DNA of 6,485 nucleotides, from positions 1-6,485 of the forward strand of contig ONPE01000184.1 in NCBI GenBank assembly GCA_900319615.1. Direction: 5' to 3'. Each line of letters begins with the position of its first letter. The first letter of the stretch is position 1. The notes beneath the pieces are model-generated. The model had not been told where the DNA came from. It saw only the letters and a list, made by a program, of their open reading frames with translations, and did no database searches. The DNA is from an uncultured Eubacteriales bacterium (GTDB lineage Bacteria > Bacillota > Clostridia > Oscillospirales > Acutalibacteraceae). Made by a program: the position numbers and the translations under genes. Of this stretch, positions 1-5,712 are shown one piece after another.

Positions 1-44
1 ATGGCGTGCTCGCGTCCGCCGCCGCCGACTACAATAATCTTCAT
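1..44 (-). CDS. purD: Phosphoribosylamine--glycine ligase (GAR synthetase), N-terminal fragment cut by window edge
   Basis: Only the first 14 codons are inside the window, read from the ATG at 44 toward the left edge. They translate to MKIIVVGGGGREHA, the characteristic N-terminus of GAR synthetase, where the glycine-rich strand-loop begins the ATP-grasp ligase's N-terminal domain. PurD joins glycine to 5-phosphoribosylamine with ATP hydrolysis in the cytosol, the step directly after PurF. The start is supported by an AAAAGGAG ribosome binding site a few bases upstream (about 51-58). It is the last visible gene of the operon, 144 bases downstream of the AICAR transformylase gene and separated from it by a repeat element. 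The rest of the gene cannot be assessed. The short length is the only reason confidence is not higher. Confidence 0.88.
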   Translation of the reverse strand, partial: MKIIVVGGGGREHA

Positions 45-65
45 ATTATTCTCCTTTTAAACATT

Positions 66-180
66 GTCATTCCGAGGAGTGCAGACACGCGTGTCCGCCC
101 GACGTGGGAATCCCCTTGTCGGAAATGCCCTTCTCCTCTTTGTGGGATTGCCACAGCCCCTAAAGGGGCTTCGCAATGAC
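66..180. repeat. Palindromic intergenic repeat, family A, copy 1
   Basis: This 115-bp element fills the purH-purD gap. It starts with GTCATTCCGAGGAG and ends with GGGGCTTCGCAATGAC, imperfect inverted repeats of each other. An inner pair, GTGGGAATCCCC near 104-115 and GGGATTGCCAC near 144-154, is also inverted. Local hairpins are the palindrome GACACGCGTGTC (84-95) and AGCCCC/GGGGCT with a TAAA loop (155-170). A second copy lies at 1398-1517 in the same orientation. It looks like a MITE-type non-coding repeat of the kind common in Clostridia genomes. It encodes no protein and has no T-tract, so I do not call it a terminator. Confidence 0.8.
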
Positions 181-188
181 ATCTAGCA

Positions 189-1373
189 TTAATGATGGAA
201 CAGCCTCATGCCGGTGAACGCCATCGTCATGCCGTATCTGTCGGCGCACTCGATGACAGCATCGTCACGGATGGAGCCGCCGGGCTCGGCGATATACTTA
301 ACGCCGCTCTTGTAGGCGCGCTCGATGTTGTCGAAGAACGGGAAGAACGCGTCGGAGCCGAGAGCCACGCCGTCGACGGTGTCGAGATACGCGCGCTGCT
401 CTTCATCGGTGAAGGGCTCGGGCTGCTCGGTAAAGTACTTCTGCCAGATGCCGTCTGCTGTGACGTCCTCTTCGTTGCGGTTGATGTAACCGTCGATGAC
501 GTTATCACGGTCGGGACGGCGGATATCCTCGCGGAACGGCAGGTTCAGCACCTTGTCGCTCTGTCTGAGGAACCATGTATCTGCCTTGCTGCCTGCGAGA
601 CGGGTGCAGTGGATGCGGCTCTGCTGACCGGCGCCTACGCCGATAGCCTGACCGTCGACCGCATAGCAGACAGAGTTAGACTGGGTATATTTAAGGGTTA
701 TGAGCGAGATGATGAGGTCGCGCGCGGCGCTGTCGGGCAGCTCCTTGTTCGCGGTGACGATATTGCCGAGCAGCTCACGGTTGATCTCAAAGTTGTTCCT
801 GCCCTGCTCAAAGGTGATACCGTAGACCTGCTTGTGCTCTACGGGAGCCGGTACATAGTCGGGATCTATCTTGACGATGTTGTAGTTGCCGCCCCTCTTG
901 CTCTTGAGGATCTCCAGAGCCTCGGGCTCATAGCCGGGGGCGATGATGCCGTCGGAGACCTCACGCTTTATCATCAGCGCGGTGGTGACGTCGCAGACGT
1001 CGGACAGGGCGACCCAGTCGCCGAAGGAGCACATACGGTCGGTACCGCGCGCACGCGCATAGGCGCACGCAAGGGGCGAATCGTCAAGGCCCTCGATATC
1101 GTCGACGAAGCACGCCTTTTTCAGCTTATCCGAAAGCGGGATGCCGACAGCCGCAGAGGTGGGGCTGACATGCTTGAAGGATGTGACGGCAGGCAGTCCG
1201 AGAGCCTCTTTGAGCTCCTTGACGAGCTGCCATGAGTTGAACGCGTCGAGGAAATTGATGTAGCCGGGTCTGCCGCAGAGGATCTCTATGGGCAGGTCGG
1301 AGCCGTCGTGCATGAATATCTTTGCAGGTTTCTGGTTGGGATTGCAACCGTATTTCAGTTCAAATTCTTTCAT
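189..1373 (-). CDS. purH: Stand-alone AICAR formyltransferase (PurH-type, no IMP cyclohydrolase domain)
   Basis: This 394-residue protein should transfer a formyl group from 10-formyltetrahydrofolate to AICAR, giving FAICAR. It begins directly at the transformylase domain (LKYGCNPNQ, residues 6-14). The N-terminal MGS-like IMP cyclohydrolase domain of ordinary bifunctional PurH (about 510-530 residues) is absent. Visible family motifs are the catalytic Lys-His pair K67-H68 in SFKHVSPTSAAVG, SNSV at 232-235, GAGQQSR at 247-253, DAFFPF at 341-346, PGGS at 364-367 and the terminal TGMRLFHH (387-394). The ATG at 1373 has an AAGGAG site about 6 bases upstream. The missing cyclohydrolase activity is probably supplied by the PurO-like gene immediately upstream (1526-2245). 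No defect is visible. I use purH because the domain is homologous to the PurH C-terminus. Confidence 0.95.
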   Translation of the reverse strand: MKEFELKYGCNPNQKPAKIFMHDGSDLPIEILCGRPGYINFLDAFNSWQLVKELKEALGLPAVTSFKHVSPTSAAVGIPLSDKLKKACFVDDIEGLDDSPLACAYARARGTDRMCSFGDWVALSDVCDVTTALMIKREVSDGIIAPGYEPEALEILKSKRGGNYNIVKIDPDYVPAPVEHKQVYGITFEQGRNNFEINRELLGNIVTANKELPDSAARDLIISLITLKYTQSNSVCYAVDGQAIGVGAGQQSRIHCTRLAGSKADTWFLRQSDKVLNLPFREDIRRPDRDNVIDGYINRNEEDVTADGIWQKYFTEQPEPFTDEEQRAYLDTVDGVALGSDAFFPFFDNIERAYKSGVKYIAEPGGSIRDDAVIECADRYGMTMAFTGMRLFHH

Positions 1374-1397
1374 ATTGTTCTCCTTACAACTTTATAT

Positions 1398-1517
1398 GTC
1401 ATTCCGAGGAGGGCAAAGCCCGACGTGGGAATCCCCTTGTCATTAATACCGTTTTGACAGAAAAGCCCTGCGCCTCTTTGTGGGATTGCCACAGCCCCGT
1501 TGGGGCTTCGCAATGAC
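1398..1517. repeat. Palindromic intergenic repeat, family A, copy 2
   Basis: This 120-bp element matches 66-180 over both ends: GTCATTCCGAGGAG at the left, GTGGGAATCCCCTTGT inside, and TTTGTGGGATTGCCACAGCC followed by a hairpin and GGGGCTTCGCAATGAC at the right. The central part differs in sequence and spacing. Local hairpins are GGGC-AAA-GCCC (1411-1421) and AGCCCC-GTT-GGGGCT (1493-1507). Its right end lies 8 bases beyond the stop codon of the upstream gene, the same spacing as copy 1. It occupies nearly all of the gap between the IMP cyclohydrolase gene and purH. Confidence 0.82.
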
Positions 1518-1525
1518 TACTTATA

Positions 1526-2245
1526 TCAGGCGTTCTTATTGATAAGGCGGCAGGTTTTTTCGCCTGTTTTGAGGTCGGTGTAACGGACGTAGAGAGATAT
1601 CTTGTTGTCGTTATCAAGGGCGTTCCACAGCTTGTCCGAGAACTCGTCGATATCGTCGGATATCGCGACTCTCTCAGGCTCCCCCTGGAAGGTCGGGATC
1701 GGATTGCCGTCGCAGACATAGGTGTGGATGAAGTGACCGAGCCCTGCAACGGACGGATAGCTGTAGCCGTATCTGGCGCAGCCGGTGCCCTCGGGGTCGA
1801 TCGACTTGAGGATAGACATCTCGTATGTGAAGTCGCCGTCCGCAAAGGTCAGCATACCGCTGATACGGGGTGTGAGGTTAGGCGCGTCGGGCTCGAACTC
1901 GCGCTTTGTCAGCGAGGCGAACATACCCATGCCGTTTTGCAGACCCTCGTAGACCGTATCGGTCTGGTCGCCGTTTGTGACGATCAGCTTGTTCTCATAC
2001 TCGCGGACGGCTGCATAAATGATCAGCGAGGGATCCTCGACCTTTGAAGCGTCGAAGGGCTCGGTGAATACCGCCCCGTCACGCTCGGTGAACACGCGGT
2101 TGCGGCTGTTGGCGCTCCTACCCATGATAAAGTAGGCTGCGACTGCCTTTTTGCCGTCGGCGGTCTTTCCGATGACGATACCGCGACCGGGATAGGTGTT
2201 GCCGTCAAGAAGCTCGGCAATATCGTTTATCTTATAAATATCCAT
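1526..2245 (-). CDS. purO: PurO-type IMP cyclohydrolase
   Basis: This 239-residue protein resembles the PurO / IMP_cyclohyd family, first characterised in archaea, which closes the ring of FAICAR to form IMP, the last step of the pathway. Family-like segments are GNTYPGRGIVIG (15-26), YFIMGRSANSRNRVF (38-52), TNGDQTDTVYEG (90-101), PRISGML (126-132) and GYSYPSVAGLGHFIHTY (160-176). The family uses an Ntn-hydrolase-like fold unrelated to the PurH cyclohydrolase domain. Length fits the family (about 200-240). The ATG at 2245 has an AAAAGGGG site upstream. It lies directly before the transformylase-only PurH, so together they would replace bifunctional PurH. The assignment rests on recalled family motifs plus context. 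The symbol purO follows the archaeal name, and bacterial members are often annotated only as IMP cyclohydrolase. Confidence 0.88.
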   Translation of the reverse strand: MDIYKINDIAELLDGNTYPGRGIVIGKTADGKKAVAAYFIMGRSANSRNRVFTERDGAVFTEPFDASKVEDPSLIIYAAVREYENKLIVTNGDQTDTVYEGLQNGMGMFASLTKREFEPDAPNLTPRISGMLTFADGDFTYEMSILKSIDPEGTGCARYGYSYPSVAGLGHFIHTYVCDGNPIPTFQGEPERVAISDDIDEFSDKLWNALDNDNKISLYVRYTDLKTGEKTCRLINKNA

Positions 2246-2267
2246 TTGAATTTCCCCTTTTATCTTT

Positions 2268-2362
2268 AGTGAAGAGTCAGCAGCAAGGAGTTAATGCTGT
2301 TGATATAAATCGGGTGCGGGTATCCCGCCGTTAACTCCTAATTCCTAACTCCTAACTCCTAA
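2268..2362. repeat. Intergenic heptamer/hairpin repeat, family B, divergent copy
   Basis: This shorter variant of the family B elements at 5565-5708 and 6225-6349 fills the purN-purO gap. The right arm (2331-2362) is a tandem array of the heptamer TAACTCC and near variants, starting directly beyond the purN stop codon. The left part, AGTGAAGAGTCAGCAGCAAGGAGTTAA, is a degraded match to the left arm of the other copies, and its AAGGAGTTAA pairs with TTAACTCC of the right arm. The first hairpin of the family is missing. The second is present as GCGGG-TAT-CCCGC (2316-2328), different in sequence from the other copies but still fully paired. Confidence 0.65.
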
Positions 2363-2965
2363 TTATTTTATTATCTGTTCAGCGATCTTCTCCACCGACT
2401 GAGGCAGGATGATCCACTCTGCCTGCTCCATGACTCGCTTTTGCAGAGTCTCGGGTGTGTCGCCGTCTTCGACATATACCGCCTTTTGCGCGATTATCTC
2501 GCCGCCGTCGGGTATCTCGTTGACGAAGTGGACGGTCGCGCCGGTGACCTTCACGCCCTTTTTTAGCGCCGCCTCATGCACCTTGAGCCCGTAGTAGCCC
2601 TGACCGCAGAACGACGGTATCAGCGACGGATGGATGTTGAGGATACGGTGGTCGTAGCGCGAGGTGAAGCGCTCCGAGAGTATCGACATAAAGCCTGCAA
2701 GGACGATAAGGTCGATACCGTTCTCTTCGAGCGCGTTGATGATCGCGTCCTCGAAAGCCTCCTGAGTTTTCAGCTCTTTTTTAGAGATACACATCGACTT
2801 CACGCCGGCTTTTTCGGCACGGGTGAGAGCATATGCGCCGGCGTTGTTGGATATCACCAGAGTGATCTCGGCGCTTTTGATGATACCGCTGTTCTGCGCG
2901 TCCAAAAGCGCCTGCAGGTTAGTACCGCCGCCGGACACCAGCACCGCTGTCTTTGCCCTCAGCAT
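2363..2965 (-). CDS. purN: Phosphoribosylglycinamide formyltransferase (GAR transformylase)
   Basis: This 200-residue protein transfers a formyl group from 10-formyltetrahydrofolate to GAR. Length is normal for PurN (about 190-210). The N-terminal phosphate-binding stretch VLVSGGGTNLQAL is at 8-20. The catalytic Asn and His are N110 and H112 in RILNIHPSLIPSF (E. coli N106/H108), followed by H146 in TVHFVNE. The Asp matching E. coli D144 is D153 in PDGG. The ATG at 2965 begins MLRAKTAV and overlaps the last 7 bases of purM (ATGCTGA arrangement), which suggests translational coupling. A GGGGAG site lies about 11 bases upstream, inside purM. A longer reading frame extends to 3202, but its extra 79 residues are Arg/His-rich purM antiframe sequence, so I reject that start. 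Confidence 0.95.
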   Translation of the reverse strand: MLRAKTAVLVSGGGTNLQALLDAQNSGIIKSAEITLVISNNAGAYALTRAEKAGVKSMCISKKELKTQEAFEDAIINALEENGIDLIVLAGFMSILSERFTSRYDHRILNIHPSLIPSFCGQGYYGLKVHEAALKKGVKVTGATVHFVNEIPDGGEIIAQKAVYVEDGDTPETLQKRVMEQAEWIILPQSVEKIAEQIIK

Positions 2966-3952
2966 AGCTCGATCTTCTCCCCGTCGGAGGATCTGACGAT
3001 CTCGCCGATGATGTAGGCGTCCTCGCCCTCTGTTTTGAGGATGCCGAGCGCCTCGTCCGCCTGAGCAGCCGGGACGACGATGCTCATGCCGACGCCCATG
3101 TTGAAGGTGTTGAACATATCGTGCTCGGATATGCCGCCCCTCTCTTGGATGAGGCTGAATATCGGGAGGATGCGGACAGAATCTTTTTGGATCTTCGCGC
3201 ACAGTCCGTCCGGGATGGAACGCGGGATGTTCTCATAAAAGCCGCCGCCGGTGATATGGGAGATGCCCTTGACCTGCACCTTATCGAGCAGAGCCAGAAC
3301 AGGCTTTACATATATCCTTGTGGGGGTGAGCAGGGTCTCGCCCGAAAACCTTTCTAACCAGCGAGAAGCCGTTGCTGTGCACCCCGGATGACGGCAGTGC
3401 GATGACGACGTCGCCCTCTGCCATAGTCTTGTTGTCGATGATCCTGTCTTTATCTACAACGCCGGTGCTGTAGCCGGCGAGGTCATACTCGTCCTCGGGA
3501 TAGAAGCCGGGCATCTCGGCGGTCTCGCCGCCGATAAGAGCCGCGCCGCTTTGAACGCAGCCGTCAGCCACGCCCTTGACGATATCGGCGATACGCTCGG
3601 GAACGTTCTTGCCGCAGGCGATGTAATCGAGGAACAGCAGGGGCTTAGCGCCCACGCAGACGATATCGTTGACGCACATGGCGACGCAGTCGATACCGAC
3701 CGTATCGTGCTTGTCCATAAGGAAAGCGAGCTTGAGCTTGGTGCCGACGCCGTCGGTGCCGCTGACCAGAACGGGCTTTGTGATACCGGTAAGGTCAAGC
3801 TCGAACAGTCCGCCGAAGCCGCCCACGTCGGAGCATACCCCGGCTGTCGCGGTGCGCGCGACGTGCTGCTTCATCAGCTCTACCGCCTTGTAGCCGGCGG
3901 TGATATCAACGCCTGCCGCAGCGTAGGCGTCGGATCTGGAATTTGTATTCAT
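2959..3952 (-). pseudogene. purM: AIR synthetase (phosphoribosylformylglycinamidine cyclo-ligase), frameshifted with internal deletion
   Basis: PurM closes FGAM to AIR using ATP. The ATG at 3952 (AAAGG site upstream) opens a frame with typical motifs: SGTDGVGTKLK (64-74), MCVNDIV (92-98), GAKPLLFLDY (101-110), LIGGETAEMPG (139-149) and SSGVHSNGFSLVRKVF (188-203). After F203 this frame runs into 20 unrelated residues and stops at 3281. The C-terminal half continues in another frame from GGC at 3342: GETLLTPTRIYVKP, then ISHITGGGFYENIPRSIPDG, to the TGA at 2959. The joined pieces give about 330 residues against about 345 in E. coli and Bacillus. Compared with E. coli PurM, roughly 17 residues between the VRKVL-type helix and the LLAPTRIYVK-type motif are missing. 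So the lesion looks like a deletion whose length is not a multiple of three, near 3342-3344. Either the gene is inactive or the assembly is wrong here. Confidence 0.9.
3341..3346 (-). other. Frameshift and deletion junction in purM
   Basis: On the coding strand the frame reads GTT TTC then GGG CGA, whereas family-matching sequence resumes as GGC GAG ACC one base later (G at 3342). Sequence on each side is well conserved right up to the junction. The residues normally found between the two motifs are absent. No X-XXY-YYZ slippery heptamer or obvious downstream pseudoknot is seen, which argues against programmed frameshifting. Confidence 0.75.
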
Positions 3953-3994
3953 AATATTTGCCTTTCCGCTCGTTTCAAAGAGCATAGATAGGTT

Positions 3995-4040
3995 GAGATT
4001 GCCGCCGCCCCGACGCTCGTGCCGGGGGATTCGCAATTAC
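3995..4040. repeat. Partial, degenerate family A repeat
   Basis: Read on the minus strand, GTAATTGCGAATCCCC, a spacer, then GGGGCGGCGGCAATCTC lines up with the half-element GTCATTGCGAAGCCCC, a loop, then GGGGCTGTGGCAATCCC at the right ends of 66-180 and 1398-1517. It has the same orientation as the full copies. The other half is absent. It lies in the purF-purM gap (3953-4123). The rest of that gap (4041-4123) shows nothing I can name. Confidence 0.55.
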
Positions 4041-4123
4041 TTTTTTATTGGATAGTTACGACCCGCCGTTGATCATGTTCGGATAATATCAGACATTTCA
4101 AAAGGCGGAAAAAGACGCACGCA

Positions 4124-5548
4124 TCATTCGGTACCGTCCCAGCAGTAGGTGCACAGGTCGCATTTATCGAGGCCGATCGCCTCTACGATACCGTCTATCG
4201 ACTGGAACTCCAGCGAATCGAATTTCAGCTTGTCGCAGATGGTCTTCCTCAGCTTTTTGCCGCGCTCGGTGGAGCCGTCGGCATACTCCCTGATGTGGTC
4301 GAAGCCCTCTTCCCCCTCGAGCTCCATGATCACCCTGCGGGCGATCAGATCCATGTCTGAGGTGTTGCGCGAGAAGTTGAGGTACTTGCAGCCGTACATG
4401 ATCGGCGGACAAGCCGATCGCATATGCACGCTGCGTGCGCCGTTCTCATACAGGAACTCGACCGTCTCGCGCAGCTGTGTGCCGCGGACGATGGAGTCGT
4501 CGACGAACAGCAGATCCTTGTCGGTGATAAGATCGTACACGGGTATCTGCTTCATCTTGGCGATCTTGTTGCGGTCGCTCTGCTGAGTAGGCATGAAGGA
4601 GCGCGACCATGTGGGCGTGTATTTGATGAACGCGCGCGCAAAGTGCTTGCCGCTGCGGTTGGCGTAGCCGATGGCGTGAGGGGTGCCGGAGTCGGGAACG
4701 CCGCCGACGTAGTCGACCTCAATATCGCCGATATTCTTCTTGTCGTTATCCGCCATGATAGCGCCGTTGCGGTAGCGCATGACCTCGACGTTCACACCCT
4801 CGTAGGTCGAGGTCGGGTAGCCGTAGTAGCTCCATAAGAAGGAGCATACACGCTTTTTCTTGCCCGGCTCCTGCAGCTGTTCAAGACTGTCGGGAGTGAG
4901 CCTGACGATCTCGCCGGGTCCGAGCTCGCGCTCATCCTCGTAGCCGAGCTTCTGATAAGCGTAGCTCTCGAAGGATACGGCGTAGCCGAACTCGCTCTTG
5001 CCGATGCATACGGGCAGCCTGCCGACCTTATCGCGGGCGGCGATGATGGAGCCGTCCTCGCAGAGGATCAGGATGCTCTGCGTGCCCTCGATGATCTCCT
5101 GCGCGAACCTGATACCCTCGGCAAAGCTCGACCGGGTGTCTATCAGCGCTGCGACCAGCTCGGTGGTATTGACCCTGCCGCCGGTCATCGAGTCAAAATG
5201 TCCGTGAGTGTGCTTCAGATGATTATCTATAAGCTCCTTATAGTTGTTTATGATGCCTACGTTGCAGATGGCGTAGGTGCCGAGATGCGAGCGGATCAGC
5301 AGCGGCTGGGGATCGGTGTCGGATATGACGCCGATAGCCGAGGTGCCGGTCATCTCATCAAATATATGTTCAAACTTGGTTCGAAACGGTGCGTTCTCGA
5401 TATTGTGGATCTTACGCTGCAGCCCGATCTCGGGGTCGTAGGCGGCAAGTCCGCCTCGTCTTGTGCCGAGATGCGAGTGATAGTCAACGCCGAAGAACAC
5501 ATCCATCATGCAATCTTCTTTCGAAGTAATGCCGAAAAATCCTCCCAT
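4124..5548 (-). CDS. purF: PurF-like amidophosphoribosyltransferase with degenerate glutaminase domain
   Basis: This 474-residue homologue of glutamine PRPP amidotransferase would make 5-phosphoribosylamine from PRPP, the first committed step. The C-terminal PRTase domain looks intact: VPDSGTPHAIGYA (284-296) and the PRPP loop FVDDSIVRGT (348-357). Four Cys match the Bacillus PurF 4Fe-4S ligands: C235 (VCSFLW), C387 (YGCKY) and C466/C469 (CTYC). The N-terminal Ntn-glutaminase domain is abnormal. The protein begins MGGFFGI instead of (M)CGVFGI, so the nucleophile Cys is Gly. HRGQ is RRGG, the HVRYAT Arg region reads VISDTD, AHNGN reads CNVGI, and the SDSE/SDTE Asp position reads NTTE. It may use free ammonia or a partner glutaminase. 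The ATG at 5548 is chosen over an in-frame TTG at 5560 that overlaps the GGAGG site. The repeat at 5565-5708 lies upstream. Confidence 0.88.
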   Translation of the reverse strand: MGGFFGITSKEDCMMDVFFGVDYHSHLGTRRGGLAAYDPEIGLQRKIHNIENAPFRTKFEHIFDEMTGTSAIGVISDTDPQPLLIRSHLGTYAICNVGIINNYKELIDNHLKHTHGHFDSMTGGRVNTTELVAALIDTRSSFAEGIRFAQEIIEGTQSILILCEDGSIIAARDKVGRLPVCIGKSEFGYAVSFESYAYQKLGYEDERELGPGEIVRLTPDSLEQLQEPGKKKRVCSFLWSYYGYPTSTYEGVNVEVMRYRNGAIMADNDKKNIGDIEVDYVGGVPDSGTPHAIGYANRSGKHFARAFIKYTPTWSRSFMPTQQSDRNKIAKMKQIPVYDLITDKDLLFVDDSIVRGTQLRETVEFLYENGARSVHMRSACPPIMYGCKYLNFSRNTSDMDLIARRVIMELEGEEGFDHIREYADGSTERGKKLRKTICDKLKFDSLEFQSIDGIVEAIGLDKCDLCTYCWDGTE

Positions 5549-5562
5549 AAATACCTCCAAAT
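5549..5562 (-). promoter_or_regulatory. Ribosome binding site that decides the purF start
   Basis: The coding strand reads TTGGAGGTATTTATG. GGAGG lies 6 bases before the ATG at 5548. The in-frame TTG at 5560 adds only MEVF and sits inside the binding site itself, so the ATG is the credible start. It matters because the protein then begins Met-Gly-Gly with no Cys at position 2. Confidence 0.85.
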
Positions 5563-5564
5563 TT

Positions 5565-5708
5565 CAGTGAGGAGTTAGTAGTGAGGAGTGAGGAGTTTCG
5601 GGAAACGCTTTCGCGTTTTGGATTTGTATTAGCTTTGATAATAAACTACAAACAGGTGTGGGCGGAGCCCACCATTAACTCCTAACTCCTAATTCCTAAC
5701 TCCTAACT
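5565..5708. repeat. Intergenic heptamer/hairpin repeat, family B, copy 2
   Basis: The element fills the purE-purF gap. The left arm is CAGTGAGGAGTTAGTAGTGA followed by GGAGTGAGGAGTTTCGGG. The right arm is a tandem array of the heptamer TAACTCC and near variants (about 5675-5707). The two arms are inverted relative to each other. Between them are hairpins AAACGC-TTTC-GCGTTT (5603-5618) and GTGGGC-GGA-GCCCAC (5658-5672). On the mRNA strand the first loop reads GAAA, a GNRA tetraloop. The copy at 6225-6349 matches in both arms and both hairpins, with a shorter middle. No T-tract follows the hairpins, so it is not called a terminator. Confidence 0.82.
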
Positions 5709-5712
5709 AGTA

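Noticed and set aside
192..1235. A 347-codon plus-strand reading frame
   Set aside because: It lies antisense to the intact AICAR transformylase gene, shows no recognisable motif, and is explained by the strand-complement codon bias of a G+C-rich gene.
2331..2362. Heptamer arrays as a CRISPR array
   Set aside because: The repeats are 7 bp in direct tandem with no spacers and no cas genes nearby.
2966..3202. N-terminal extension of purN by 79 residues
   Set aside because: The extra sequence is Arg/His-rich out-of-frame purM. PurN homology begins at the ATG at 2965 and the resulting 200 residues are normal length.
3341..3346. Programmed ribosomal frameshift in purM
   Set aside because: No slippery heptamer or stimulatory structure is apparent, and about 17 conserved-length residues are missing, which frameshifting would not explain.
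3953..4036. N-terminal extension of purM by 28 residues
   Set aside because: It runs through the partial family A repeat and lacks PurM similarity. The ATG at 3952 has its own AAAGG site and gives the expected start.
4041..4123. Small gene or regulatory RNA in the purF-purM gap
   Set aside because: Only very short reading frames without a good ribosome binding site are present, and I saw no strong structure beyond the partial repeat.
5549..5560. TTG start for purF four codons upstream
   Set aside because: The TTG overlaps the GGAGG ribosome binding site of the ATG at 5548. The same trap occurs at 6218 for purE.
5603..5672. Hairpins in the family B element as rho-independent terminators
   Set aside because: No run of U follows either hairpin on the transcribed strand, and the same hairpins occur in several gaps inside the operon.
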